Part shown: positions 1 to 11,470 of the stretch, piece after piece | Position numbering within the stretch: the first letter of the stretch is position 1 | Layout: each line of letters opens with the position of its first letter | DNA from: Ditylenchus dipsaci | Taxonomy: Eukaryota > Nematoda > Chromadorea > Rhabditida > Anguinidae | DNA length: 64,000 nt | Direction of reading: 5' to 3' | NCBI GenBank assembly: GCA_004194705.1 | Contig: SADC01000030.1 | Span: 241,616-305,615 of the forward strand | Translations under genes and position numbers: made by a program | The notes under the pieces: generated by a model | Databases searched by the model: none | Told to the model about the DNA's origin: nothing | What the model saw: the letters and a program-made list of their open reading frames with translations, nothing else

Positions 1-511
1 ATAATTAGCTTGGGGGACCAAGGCAATCGGTTGACCTTTGGTAACCAAATTTTTTTCAAAAATCGAACTTTTTAGTGCGGAAATTGTTTGGAAAGTACTT
101 TTTTATCGTTTTTAGCGTATAAGAATTACTTAAGAGGCGTTCGAACCCTGTTCACAGTCGACTGAAAAAGGGGCCCCAAGTGCACAAGTGCCATATATTC
201 GCTCATATTTCAACAAAAATTGTGCCTTAGCACAAAAATGTTCAGCCGATTTTCGCAAATGCAATCTATTTTTGGCTTAGAAAGGCTTTTTTTTGGAAAA
301 AATGTTGCTCTTACCTTTTGATACCGTTTTTATGTTATCGTTGCCACTGAATGATATGTTTTGTTTCGGCATCAAGATGCCTACTCTTAAAAGAAAGCGA
401 CTTGTCATCTTGCTGCAGGATAAAAAGTATCATCGAGGCAGCAGAAAACAAAACAAAGCAATTTAGATGAGAAAAATAAGCACAGACTTTCGACTTATCT
501 GTACTCGGATT
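1..511. repeat. Gene-free flank with dispersed repeat
   Basis: No coding exon is visible. Bases about 69-192, including the run TTTAGTGCGGAAATTGTT and ending AGTGCACAAGTGCC, recur in the same orientation at about 41902-42024, and a related inverted stretch lies near 38960-39055. This is an interspersed repeat of unknown class. The interval may be intronic to the pyridoxal kinase gene that starts at 1910 on the minus strand. Confidence 0.5.
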
Positions 512-1158
512 GAACGACCATCAACTGACAATAGATTCAACTGACAATAGTCAACTGACAATAGGTTCAACTGAGAATAGTCAACTGACAATAGAATCAA
601 CTGACAATAGATTCAACTGACAATAGGTTCAACTGAGAATAGTCAACTGACAATAGAATCAACTGACAATAGTCAACTGACAATAGGTTCAACTGAGAAT
701 AGTCAACTGACAATAGATTTAACTGAATTACTTTAGTAAAAAGTACCCAAATTTATTTCCCAGACCCGGAAAATGTGTGCAAACTCTTTATTAGTCACAA
801 CTTTCGTCGTTGGCCTACCCTAAGCTTAAGGGCTAAGCCTAAACTTGTTGTTTGCAAGGGTAGTTACAGCATTTATAAAAGGTCGGATTGTTGAGGGGGG
901 AGTATTCGCTACTAGCGACTTTGTTTGAATTGTCACGGAAAAAATAAAGTTCACTGTGTGGTGGCTAATTATGTTAAATTAATTTTCTATTGTCAGTCGG
1001 CAACTATTAGTTTAATCTATTGTCAGTCACTAATGTCAGTTGAATCTATTGTCAGTTGACTAATGTCAGTTGAATCTATTGTCAGTTGACTATTGTCAGT
1101 TGAATCTATTGTCAGTTGACTATTGTCAGTTGAATCTATTGTCAGTTGATAGTTTACC
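512..1158. mobile_element. Foldback-like element, CAACTGACAATAG arrays
   Basis: The left arm (about 519-722) is a tandem array of the 14-bp motif TCAACTGACAATAG. The right arm (about 985-1150) is the same array inverted. About 265 bp of single-copy sequence lies between and shows no gene. The duplicated flank CTCGGATT (504-511 and 1159-1166) fits an 8-9 bp target-site duplication. The outermost 8-9 bases of the two ends match poorly, so the exact termini are less certain than the arrays. It probably lies in an intron of pyridoxal kinase. Confidence 0.75.
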
Positions 1159-1410
1159 CTCGGATTTCTAAAAGAAAACTTAAAAAAAATGATCATGATA
1201 TATGTCTACTTTTTAATATAATAAAAAGATTGAAAATCAAAGGTGTCTCTGTATCAGTCTCGAAAAAGTCGTGAGTGATGTTGAGCTTGTGACCTTAGAA
1301 AGTCGCCTTTTTTGCTATGTATCAGAAAAGTCTTTTGAAGTATATCAGTGTGAACCAGCTTTTTTTCTGTTTTTTTTAATTGATGAAATTTTAAAACCAG
1401 ACTTAGTATT

Positions 1411-1548
1411 CTAAGCTCTCTATAACGGACAAAATTATTTATCTAGAAAAATTCGGCTCTCCATAACGGACGTTCTACATAACGGACGCTCTCCATAACA
1501 GACGGCTGAGCCCGGTCCCTTCGTGTCCGTTATGGGGAGCGTCGACTG
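1411..1548. repeat. pogo-like MITE fragment
   Basis: The right end reads, inverted, CAGTCGACGCTCCCCATAAC and is followed by TA, which is the style of pogo/Tigger termini. The motif CTCTCCATAACGGAC repeats three to four times inside. The left terminus lacks the CAGTCGA end. It is followed (about 1549-1625) by three diverged copies of a ~25-bp repeat containing GTGTATACCAAAGTTGA. Confidence 0.55.
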
Positions 1549-1655
1549 TATACCAAAATTGACTGGGGCGTGTATACCGAAGTTGACTGGGGTGTGTATA
1601 CCAAGTTGATTGGGGTGTACCGAAATACCGAAATTTAGCCGAACAATTTGCAAAC

Positions 1656-1910
1656 CTGTGTGATTGGAGAATTGTACTGAGTTCACAAAATCGACTTCGA
1701 AACCATGCAACTGGAAAGGAAATTAAAGGTGATATAGCAATACTGACGCCTGACCATATCAAGTTAAAAAACAAAGAATACCTGAAGTAGGAAGACGGAG
1801 CACTTGTTACCCACATAACCAGAAACCACATGACTTTGGATGGAGAGAAGACGTAGTCCAGACCGCTGTTTATGCAGATTTTCCAACGCTCTTTTTGACT
1901 GCTCATCCAT
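1656..1910 (-). CDS. PDXK: Pyridoxal kinase, first two coding exons (partial)
   Basis: Pyridoxal kinase phosphorylates vitamin B6 vitamers to pyridoxal 5'-phosphate in the cytosol. Exon 1 (1910-1782, 43 codons) begins MDEQSKRALENLHKQRSG and carries the family motif LLSIQSHVVSGYVGNK. A 71-nt GT-AG intron follows. Exon 2 (1710-1656) encodes LHGFEVDFVNSVQFSNHTG, the classic substrate-site stretch, and ends at a GT donor. The ATG at 1910 is chosen because it leads straight into the conserved ribokinase-fold strand. The remaining ~240 residues are not in bases 1-1650, which hold repeats and the 512-1158 transposon. Either intron 2 exceeds 1.6 kb and the gene continues beyond the window, or the gene is truncated; the intact splice sites favour the first. 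Confidence 0.85.
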
Positions 1911-2172
1911 ATTGGCTAATGCGGCTGATATTGCTCGTTGCCTGATTATCTAAAATATGAACTTGATAAGTGTACATACTTAGAAATGCAGATAACATCA
2001 ACAAATTAAAGAATGGGCAAAAAGGAACCTGTATTTGTAGAAGACTACTACTTCGAGAAACCAACGACCGAAGTGGACAGGAAAGAAGGAGCGGAGCACA
2101 TAATATACTCGCGGCCAATACTGAATACGAAATCATATTTTTGTCTAAATTATTTTGGCGTTGCTTTGTCAT

Positions 2173-2476
2173 TATGTTGAAGTGTAAAAAGACAAAATTG
2201 CGCTGTTTAATTTAGACTAAATTGAAAAAACTATCAAATCAACTGGCTGAATGACTGGTCCATTTGGTTTTGTTGGGATAAACAGAAGAAAAAGTCTATT
2301 CTATTTTCAACAGCTGCAGTTTTAAGCAATATCTTTTGAGGTGAGCATTTTGTGTGAGTATTGATACTTTCACTTAGTAACTAATGGAAAATTTTTATGT
2401 TAAAGTTCAAATATTCGATTCCAGCCAGTGTTTTACATTTGAAAAATTGGCTTTGTTTATAAAGATAGTTCCATCG
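2173..2476. other. Intergenic, nothing recognised
   Basis: Upstream flank of pyridoxal kinase. It contains only short shadow reading frames and no repeat or exon that I can name. Confidence 0.5.
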
Positions 2477-3712
2477 GGCAGAAGCAGCCTATGTCAAATC
2501 GCAGGCATAGGGGCGTTGGCGGTTGGCGTGACAAATGTCACAAAAACCGCCAAACGTCTTAACAAAACGCCAAGCTTTTGAAATTTGAATTTCATTTTTG
2601 TTTTTTGTGCGGTCGTGTGTGTTTTTTGCTATTTTTGCTCTCTCGTTTTTTCTCAAAGTCTCATTTTGGGTATTGTGAAGGTTTGTGGGTTATTTTCTAT
2701 ACCGGCAATTCTCATCGGCCCTAATTAAATACATCCCCATTTAATTCATTCCTTGTCAGTAATAGGGCTCGAATTGGGCTGGTAACAACGACTTTTTTCA
2801 TTTTTAGCACTTAGGGTAAACGTGTTTGAGGGAATTTAATTTCGACATGAGAATCCTTACTTATTACCTGTATTCTGCTATTCTCACTGTCATTTTCCGT
2901 GTTTGACTAATTAGCTAACTTTATTTTTTCACTTTAACGTCGTGCGCCTCGGAACTACTGATAATTAAACTCTCACTTAGATACGCTGTAATTTCTCTAG
3001 ATATCTTAGTGACACTGAACAATCGCGGTGACCACTCCGTCAGCCGAGTAAATGGTGATCGTTGTACATATTCAAATTCATTCCTATTTTTTGCAAGCCG
3101 GTTTTCTGTGTTTTTTCTCTTAATTTTTCTTCCGAAGTCTCTTTTTGAGTCCTTCGATGGATTTTTACCAATTTAAGAGGCTTTATGGTATTTTAGAGAT
3201 TCATATGAAAAAAATTTCATATTCTATTATCTATTTAAACTCATTATTGGGTTCTCTATTCAGATTTTGGTTGATTAAGTCAATTTTCTGCTAAAATTGA
3301 TGATTATTTCCGTATTCAAATTAATGTACAACGCTAATCAAAGTTCGCCAGTTTATTAAACGGACCAGCCTGAGAATTGCGCACTCTTTGCAGAATTATA
3401 AAATTGTTTCGTCAATCTTTAATCTTTAATCTGATTTTTCGAAAGAGCTGTATTAGATAAATCCTGTTTATCAAAGAGGGTCCGTAAAATGGAGGTAACG
3501 CCCTAAACATTCTAAGGTATAATCTCCAAAGTAAAATATCCGCTGAGATTTATTTAACTCCAAACCAATAACAACTCTTGAACAATTGGTTAGACAAGAA
3601 ATGATTCGGAACTCGTAGCTTCTCATTCTTTATTTGTTTGGCTGACAACATCAAAGTGACTGTGCTGGTAACGGATGATAGAAGTAGGACCAGGCACCAG
3701 AGCAGTTCTCAA

Positions 3713-6540
3713 CTAAAATAAAAAAAAATTCCAATCACCAATAATAAAAAACACTGAAGAAAAGCTTGCATTTTCATAAGCGGCGGAGAAATGTAGAAAC
3801 CTTATCCTTTCATCCGGCTGAAACACGATGAAATTGCGACTGTAAAGACGGGCTGCTAGAATCAATTGCTGCGTACTCCCCCAGTGCTTCCTCTCAGCAA
3901 AGTCATCTTTTGGTGTAGCTGCATGATCCTTGATGTAGTCATCAACGTCTTCTCTCGAGCAGATCCAATAAGACCACTTCTCGTTGCGATTCTTGTCAAG
4001 GTAGCTCATTAGTTCCTGACGCACTCTTGCTTGTTCATTCTGGTCACCATATACGATAAGTGCAATCGACCTGAACAACTCAATAAGAACACAATGAAAG
4101 TCAAGCGTTAAAACAAGTCTAACCCATAAAAGCAGTGACCATTAGATTTTATTGGAAGAAACGCCGACGGTTCTTCTTGCTCCCATGAATAATTCTGGCA
4201 TAAAGGCGCTGCGACTTTCTCTACCGCCACTACATTTGAGTTCTGTTTCATGGATCGTTCTAGAACTTTCCGCATTTTTTTCGCCCTCTTCTTCATAGCT
4301 TTTCTTTGCTCTTTCTTCTCAGCTCTGGCGAGTAAATGACTAGCAGAAGTGAGAAAATTCAGCGTATCCGGGAGAATGCTAACGTCGTGCATGGCATTCG
4401 CAGTAACTTCCTAAAACGAAATTCATAAAAACCGCATTAGTAATAAAAATTCAACCTCAAACTCATTCCAAAGATCATCAAGTTTTTCATTCATGGCAGC
4501 GTAGAGCTTGTTTGGTGGCCTCGGCTTTTCCCCACTTTCCAGCTGGATGATGCGCACTGATTGCTGGTATTGAAGCTTCTGCAGGAATTGGTAGAGCAAA
4601 GTGCATCCCGGTCTTCTTAATGCACCGTTTTGTCTGCAAAGAAAGGCGATAATGTGAAATAAAAAAAGCTAAAAAGCAAACCGCTTCAAAAAAGAGTTAT
4701 AGGACTCGCAAACATTGGTAGTTCGATGACGAAGGCGGTAAAAGTTCCACAGGTTGGCTTTCTTCTTTAGCCACTGTTCTTCGAAGTAGTCGCAGAAAGT
4801 GGAGGCACCAGCCTTCTCCAAGGCACCTTTCAGATGATCCCGCCATGATGATGCTGCTTGATCTTTAGGAAGCAGAGGAAGAGCCATCGTCATTCTAACA
4901 AGCTGGTGAAAATGACTGTCTTGCTGGTATTTCTGCTGGAAGCCAAGTGAATTCGTGTTCCGTAGGATTGCCTTACAATAATGAAATAGACAGCCTCTAA
5001 TCTTCTAAAAAGCAATAATAAAATCCAGGATATTGAAAAATTAAACCTACTTCAAGTCCAAATGCATTTATTGCTGCTCCCATCTCTGCTTTTCATAGTC
5101 ACAGTGGAACTTCTCGAAAATTGGCTTGATTTTCAGTTGAGCTCATTTTTCCTGCAAGTGCTGGAAAACAACATTGTAGCTAGCTTCCAAACGATTCTCC
5201 ATCAGACAAGTAGTGACTGCAATCCATTCCCCCTTGAACTAAGAATAGAAACTGACACACATTATCGACTGAAAAAGTAGAAAAATCTCACAAGTCCGTG
5301 TATGATGAAGATTTGCGCAAAGCCAATCGGACACAAATCGAAAGTCCCATCTGCCATCAAAAGGGTGCACTGCGCAGCTGCCTTGTAGTCATCTCCTGAA
5401 GCGAAAATCACCACTCCACATTTTTGATCAGCCAGCGAAAGCCATCTGCAGATCAAACAAGTAATCACAGGATATAGTATAATAAAAAATCTACGAACCT
5501 TTCTTCATTTTCAATAACAAAAGCGCGATAAGTGTTTTCGTACATCTCCGGCGGTACGTAAGGATTCTTCACATTAGTTGCCGCCATCTTCCTTCGGCGA
5601 TAGTACTGATTGCGGATGCTGTTCCAAGATGGAAAGAGAATTGCAATCGAATCCGGCTCCTTTCCTGTTTGCCCAGCATGTTTGGCCACCTTAAAGCTAC
5701 GTTCACATAATCCAAAATCTCACCCCCACACCCAGACCCACACTCGTGTTCGCAATAAAATTTAACTAGTCAAAAGTGACTAGTGCGAGTGTGGGTGCGG
5801 GTGTGAGATTTGATTGTTCACATAAAGAGTGTGGGTGTGGGTGCGGGTGTGAGATTTGATTGTTCACATAAAGAGTGTGGGTGTGGGTGCTGCTGTGGTT
5901 CTGAGCGCTATTGTGAACCTGCCTTAAGGGCGTGCTGTTGTCCTCTTTCATGCGCCTCCTGTGGCCTCAACAGTGCATTTGCATCGGCTTCTTCTCGCAT
6001 CACACGGTCGATGTCCCTTGCGATGAGCTTGTTGATTGGATGGAGGCGACATTCTTCGGCGTGAACTCCTTTGTTGAGCATGTAACGGCCCTGCACTTGT
6101 TTGATCGTAGGAAGCGGAGCCGAACGAATTTTGGCACTGAAAATATGTAAAAATATGTAAGTTAACAAGCTGAAAATCAAAAAAAGTACTGGAAGCAGTC
6201 AACACATTCAAAGATATCCTTGTGCTTCTTGTAGACACGATAATTAGACCCTTCTTTGACAGCTAGCATTTCATTTGCATATTTTGTTTGCAGCGGCCTA
6301 GAATAAACGTAAACAGAAATACGTTAGGGGGAATGTTAAATCTTACACGACAATTCCATCGCTGAGGTATGGATCAATGGTGATTTCTTTAGGCATGTGG
6401 CGGTAGATGGTCTTTGCAGCGCATGTTTTGTTGTATTGCTGCTTTAAGAAGCTGGCCACATTTTCTAGCGTAGCTTTCTTATTTTTGAGATGCAAGAGAT
6501 TTTCGGTCACGTCGGCGTTAGTCCACTTGAAGTCCTCCAT
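3713..6540 (-). CDS. MULE transposase with C-terminal OTU peptidase domain
   Basis: Proposed exons (minus strand): 6540-6347, 6297-6190, 6136-5499, 5445-5292, 5268-5051, 5004-4682, 4633-4456, 4410-4124, 4070-3713, all with plausible GT-AG introns. In order: an N-terminal part beginning MEDFKWTNADVTENLL; a FLYWCH-like segment (EGSNYRVYKKHKDIFECVDC); the MULE catalytic core with LMADGTFDLCPIGFAQIF (first acidic residue), a CDYE motif and RGCLFHYCKAILRN, then TTNVCESYN; and an OTU cysteine-peptidase domain with IKSNGHCFYG (catalytic Cys) split by an intron before SIALIVYGD. No clear catalytic His is visible near the C terminus (ENASFSSVF). A frameshift lies near 5075-5150, and the third exon is interrupted by the MITE at 5695-5923, so this copy is probably inactive. 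Confidence 0.82.
5695..5923. mobile_element. TTAA-flanked hairpin MITE inside the transposase ORF
   Basis: A 229-bp insert is flanked by TTAA (5691-5694 and 5924-5927). Its ends are loosely inverted (AGCTACGTTCACATA and GGCAGGTTCACAATA). Its body is a stem plus 2-3 tandem units containing GTGGGTGTGGGTG and GATTTGATTGTTCACATAAAG. Removing it with one TTAA leaves the surrounding exon open and in frame (QQHALK to VAKHAGQ). Confidence 0.85.
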
Positions 6541-7170
6541 CTTAAGAAAGCAAGATGAACAAATGAACAACACAAGGTAAAGAATGACAAAAAGCCTTAC
6601 AAAGTTGTAAGAATCTATCGGGATATCGGGGAAAATATTATGAGAACACACACACAGTAAAAGAACACACGACCGCACAAAAAACAATAATGAAATTCGA
6701 ATTTTAAAAGTTTGGCGTTTTGTTAAGACGTTTGGCGGTTTTTGTGACATTTGTCACGCCAACCGCCAAACGACTACGCACCCAAATCGCATTGTGCCAC
6801 CGCAAATTGTGCCAAATTACACTGTGCCCAATTTGAATTGTGCCAAACTTAAATTGTGCCACCGCAAATTGTGCCAAAATCAAACTGCACCAGAATAAAA
6901 ATGAAAGAATAGAAATAAAAAAAAATAAAAATTTGATGATTTTTACAGTGAAATGTATCAAAATCGAGACACAATTAATGGTGGCACAATTTGATTTTGG
7001 CACAATTTGCGGCGGCACGATTTGCGGTGGCACAATCTGATTTTGGCACAATTTGCGGCGGCACGATTTGCGGTGGCACAATCTGATTTTGGCACAATTT
7101 GCGGTGGCACAATTTGATTTTGGCACAATTTGCGGTGGCTTAATGTGATTTAACCTAGGTTGCTCCTACC

Positions 7171-7499
7171 CGTTCTATGGTATATGCTGTTATTAACCTT
7201 TCTTGATTTTTCCCACCATTTCCCATCCCACCAAACCACTATCATCATACAACTTGAAAAACATATCAAAAACATGTCAAACAAAACTTTATAACGGTTA
7301 ATCACATTTCAAAATCGAGCCCTCTGCAAAATTGGATCTCCAAGTCAAATAATGATTTTTGAAGTTCTATCGAATAATAAATATGGTTTTTCCATATCGC
7401 GTGAACACTACTAAACGTTCCCTTGTTAGGTTAGCCCCACTATATCTGACTATTTTACTAGAAGAAGTGCCGGTTCTCTAGGAGAAAATATTGCTGGAA
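7171..7499. other. Intergenic, nothing recognised
   Basis: AT-rich unique sequence between the foldback element and the dispersed palindromic repeat. No exon is seen. Confidence 0.5.
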
Positions 7500-8470
7500 T
7501 TTAAATTTTTAGTCTTAACCGACCAAACCAAATGGTCGTCCACTTGGAGCAAAAACTTTTTTTACTTTTTCGGGTCTTAAAACCTGTTTTCTGGACTAAT
7601 TCGGGTATGCTGAAGATGGTTTAATAGTGGTAAAATGCCGTTTTGTAGGGTATTTCTTGAATTTTGGTAAAATCCAGTTTTGGTAAAATCAATTATTGCC
7701 GAATACTCAAAAAATACTCGACGAAACGGCATTTCACCACTATCAAACCATCTTCAGCATGCATGAATTAGTCCAGAAAAAAGTTTTAGAACATGAAAAA
7801 CGTAAAAAAAAATTCGATCCGAGTGGACGACCACTTGGTTTAGTTGGTACATGGATTATCCGGTGGGACTGAAGTTGGATCATAGAAAAGCATCCGGGCT
7901 ATATAACATCTCGCGAAAACATCCGAAAAACATCCTTACTACTTGGGAGTTTTTCCTGAGTTCTTCAACCTGGGTACGGCCACCTGGGTATAACAAAACC
8001 AAGTGGTCGTCCACTTGGATTAAAAAAAATTCACGTTTTTCATGTTCCAAAACCTTTTTTTCTGAATTGATTTAGGCATGCAAAATTTGTTTGTCTGCTC
8101 ACAATAATCCACAAAAGTTTAAGGTCGACCACCTTGGAGTGGGTAACTACCCACGGTATTGATATTCCAGTTGGTTAAAACAGCATTTTCGTCTTAACAA
8201 ACCGTGTTCAGGTTACAATTTTGGATAGGGTACATTGATTTTTCAATACTTTCAGTGTAATCCAAAATATCGGATTCTGGAGCTGAATGCCTATTCAAAA
8301 GAATTACCAGGTGGACCTCCTATCCAACCTGAGGTTTACTGGTTTTACAAAAACTAGTTTATGGTTGTTATTCAACAAAAAAAATTCCTGCTACCACCTG
8401 GATTCGAACCTGTAACTTTAAAAAATTTGCGCAAATGAGTTTTGCGCAAATGAGTAGTAATCCACAAAAA
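7500..8470. repeat. Compound palindromic repeat, copy A
   Basis: The first part (about 7517-7850) is an imperfect palindrome with ends resembling CCAAGTGGTCGTCCACTTGG, which is itself palindromic. The second (about 7995-8465) starts with the same end and finishes in a tRNA-like tail (GGATTCGAACCTGTAACTTT) plus TTTGCGCAAATGAG units. A near-complete copy lies in opposite orientation at about 39405-40310. Confidence 0.8.
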
Positions 8471-8799
8471 GGCTTACACATTACTGTACCACCTAATATG
8501 AGAATTCAGCCGCTTTTTCTTATTTTCTTCGGTCGTCTTTCAAAATTTGGTCTCTTTTTTGTAGAGCTGGCCGACTTTTTTGGACGAATGTCGATGTTTT
8601 TAAAATTTTATCTTCTATGTTTATGAAAACACAAATAAAAGCTTAGAATTTCGGCTATACACCGGTATATAAAATATTTGCACTTGCAGAACAAAACTAA
8701 AAAAAAAAAAAAACATTTCGATAGCTGCCTACTATAATCGACATTTACAATCGTCTGTTTTCAATCGAATTTCTCACAGTGAAAGAAATTATCACCGTA

Positions 8800-9040
8800 A
8801 ATACTCTAATAGGCAAACAGTCTCTATTAACCCGACACCCAATACTTTGAGGACCTATATATCTCACACTGAAGAATTTCTTTTGCCATACCGTTTTTTA
8901 AGTTTTTTCAACTCCCACGAACTCTACCGATTTCCCTTTTTAGATTTCGCGTTTTCACTCAAAAATCTTAAGATTGACTTCAAAATTTTCTGGCTTTTAG
9001 TTGATTGAAAAATAACCCGACATGTCGGCCTATTAGACAT
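8800..9040. repeat. Decayed CCGTATT-family MITE
   Basis: The core AACTCCCACGAACTCTACCG and the tail GATTGAAAAATAACCCGACA match the interior of the TA-flanked MITEs at 38192-38423 and 49970-50343. The family ends are eroded here. Confidence 0.6.
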
Positions 9041-9477
9041 TTCCGGTAACTTAAAAATAGAGTGTAACGTTCTGACTTTTTATACTCAGAAAAGTTGATT
9101 TACTCTTAGAAAAAGAAAGTATAGAAAGGTTAACATTTCTTCAAAAAGGTGGTCAAATTTTATTTTTCTTTTATAAACTCGAAAAAGGCGACTAAATTCT
9201 TAGGTTAAGTGTACTTTTCTAATACATCCATTGAAATATGCACAGAAAAATCTGTCATAAATCAGAAATAATTGAGATAAAAACTTAAAAATTAATAGTT
9301 TTAAAACAATAGAAAGGATGAAAATTGCCGATCGGGATTCAATGAATTTCGGGATCGCGATTTTGGTAAATCATCGGGCGGGATTTCGGGACGGGATTTT
9401 GGCTCAAAATCGGCTCGGGCGGCATCCCGTCCCGTTTCTGTCTCTAATTATAAGGTTTTTTTTTAATATTTTCAAAC

Positions 9478-10825
9478 GGGCAAAGCTTTTCCTTGCTGCT
9501 AAAAGACTTCTTTTTGCTCCCAAAGGACTTTTTTTTGCTGCTAATTTTTTTTGCTGCAAAAAGACTTTTTTTGCTGCAAAAAGACTTTTTTTTGCTCCCA
9601 AAGGACTTTTTTTTGCTGCTAATTTTGTCTGCTGCAAAAAGACTTTTTTTGCTCCAAGAAGACTTTTTTTTGCTGCAAAAAGACTTTTCGTGCTGCAAAA
9701 AGACTTTTTTTGCTGCTAAAATACTTTTTTTTGCTGCTAAAATACTTTTTTTGCTGCAAATATTGTTTTGCTTCACATGCCTTCTCCGCAACATTTTTCA
9801 CTAGAAATATCAATTATTATACATATTTTGCGGTCAATTTGTCCACAAAACTTTTATTATTTCTTAGGAACGAATAAACCATGCTATTCAACCCAAAATT
9901 GTGTGTTGAAAACAGTTTGTTGAGACCAAAATCCTGTTTTGACTACCTAAAATCTTTAATACCCTGGGTTATTTATTTAAAAAAACAGTACTCACTTTAA
10001 GGTAGTCGCGACTTATGCACTTGGACGGGGAGGGGGCGCACTTTATATTGATTTGAGAAAAGTGTTTAAACATCTGCTAAGTAACTTTTTTACGCTCAGA
10101 ATGATTTAAAGCTATTTTCTGATACCTTCCTAAATGAAAAATCAATTTTTTGGAAAAAAATTCAACCAAAATTTAAGTTTTTATTTAATTTTTGCCCCTG
10201 AAATGCATAAATACCAGGTAGTCGACCTTAAAATAAGGGAATCATTCAGACTGAGGATGTATATAATTATATCATGCCTAGAGCAGTGCCTTGAGTGATT
10301 TAGTGTGTATGAATTTAATGTGTATGAAAAGTCGGTTTTTGCCGCGAAATTTTTAGGCGGTACTTAAGTTGTTCAGCCGGACCCCACCTGGAGAATAAGG
10401 AACTACCTAGGTTTCGAAAGTGTGATTAATTGATCTGTGGACGAATTGACGTGTGGACGAATTGGCGAATGCACGAATTGACTGTGGACGCATTGACTGT
10501 AAACGAATTGACCGCAAAATATGTATAATAATTGATATTTCTAGTGAAAAATGTTGCGGAGAAGGCATGTGAAGCAAAACAATATTTGCAGCAAAAAAAG
10601 TATTTTAGCAGCAAAAAAAAGTATTTTAGCAGCAAAAAAAAGTCTTTTTGCAGCACGAAAAGTCTTTTTGCAGCAGACAAAATTAGCAGCAAAAAAAAGT
10701 CCTTTGGGAGCAAAAAAAGTCTTTTTGCAGCAAAAAAAGTCTTTTTGCAGCAAAAAAATTAGCAGCAAAAAAAAGTCCTTTGGGAGCAAAAAGAAGTCTT
10801 TTAGCAGCAAGGAAAAGCTTTGCCC
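9478..10825. mobile_element. Foldback-like element, GCTGCAAAAAGAC arrays
   Basis: A 1348-bp element with a perfect 9-bp target duplication TTTTCAAAC (9469-9477 and 10826-10834). Both ends begin GGGCAAAGCTTTTCCTTG. Each ~290-bp arm is a tandem array of a ~20-bp unit, GCTGCAAAAAGACTTTTTTT, with variants. The 760-bp interior (9780-10540) has no convincing gene. The long Lys- or Phe-rich reading frames across the arms are by-products of the array. Confidence 0.93.
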
Positions 10826-10834
10826 TTTTCAAAC

Positions 10835-11470
10835 AATAGAAGGGTGGTAATGCCATAACCACGTGTGTTTTTATGTATCTGATAAAGTTACGTAAAAATA
10901 ACTTTTGCGTACCTTTATTGCTGAAAAATGAAAAATTTTTTAGACGTTTATAATTTGAATGAAAATCAAGATGATGAGACGATTGTTGACCGCAATGTGG
11001 CGTCCCAAAGAAAAGCTGATAATGTATAATGCAGAAGGTACAATTATTTGACATTTTGCTAAATAAGTTACCATAATCTTTTTTCTGTAGAAGCCTCTGT
11101 TTTTTCCCTCCTCAAAAAAGACAAAATGTACTTTTTTGAATGCCTCAAAAGTTTACCAAAAGTGCTGGCGGAGCGCAAGTTGGAGCGCCCAAAAAAGCTA
11201 GAGCCTTTTCTTTTCCTGAGTTTCTAAACTCTCCAATTTACAAAATTCGGTCTGTATTTTCCGAAAGAGGTGATTTTCAGCTCTAGTTAAGGGTATCGGG
11301 TGCCACCAAATATAAAAAATTTATCTGATTTCATACAAAATTAGAGTTGAAATGACCACTTATTTTTAAAGGACCGTTGCCGTCTCCGACAACAGTTGTT
11401 CCCGCTAATGACCTTGATTTTTTTTAAATTTGATATTTACTAAATTTAACACCATTTTAGAGGTGTAATA
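10835..11470. other. Upstream flank of YRDC
   Basis: AT-rich and without a gene. Bases about 11370-11412 hold a half copy of the TTAA-MITE end (GGACCGTTGCCGTCTCCGAC). A promoter is not identifiable by eye. Confidence 0.45.

Larger units (their letters stand above)
2504..6782 (-). mobile_element. MULE with FLYWCH-like and OTU domains
   Basis: This 4.28-kb Mutator-like element is bounded by a perfect 9-bp target duplication, CAAATCGCA (2495-2503 and 6783-6791). The terminal inverted repeats run for about 120 bp: left from 2504 (TTGGCGGTTGGCGTGAC at about 2516), right ending at 6782. They share the internal palindrome GTGACAAATGTCAC and the string TGTGCGGTCGTGTG. It encodes the split transposase at 3713-6540. 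About 1 kb between the left repeat and the gene (2640-3700) holds nothing recognised. Confidence 0.92.
2477..7170. mobile_element. Foldback-like element (TTGTGCC arrays) split by a MULE
   Basis: The right arm (about 6973-7170) is an inverted tandem array of motifs such as CCACCGCAAATTGTGCC. The left arm lies at 6792-6893, but its outermost 27 bases are 4.3 kb away at 2477-2503. Joining 2477-2503 to 6792 gives GGGCAGAAGCAGCC...ATTGTGCC, which aligns along its length with the inverted right end GGGTAGGAGCAACC...ATTAAGCC. The original element is therefore about 0.4 kb and was cut by the insertion at 2504-6782. Its own flanks, GTTCCATCG and GTTCTATGG, are a possible decayed 9-bp duplication (7 of 9). 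Confidence 0.85.

Noticed and set aside
519..722. Regular short repeats that resemble a CRISPR array
   Set aside because: Units are 14 bp with no unique spacers, an inverted partner lies at 985-1150, and the genome is eukaryotic.
5810..6238. Cys-rich plus-strand frames opposite the MULE gene
   Set aside because: Shadows of the minus-strand transposase exon and the MITE repeat units.
9318..9813. Lys- and Phe-rich reading frames of up to 133 residues, and the mirrored set at 10426-11054
   Set aside because: They are translations of the GCTGCAAAAAGAC arrays in all frames; the arms belong to a foldback element.
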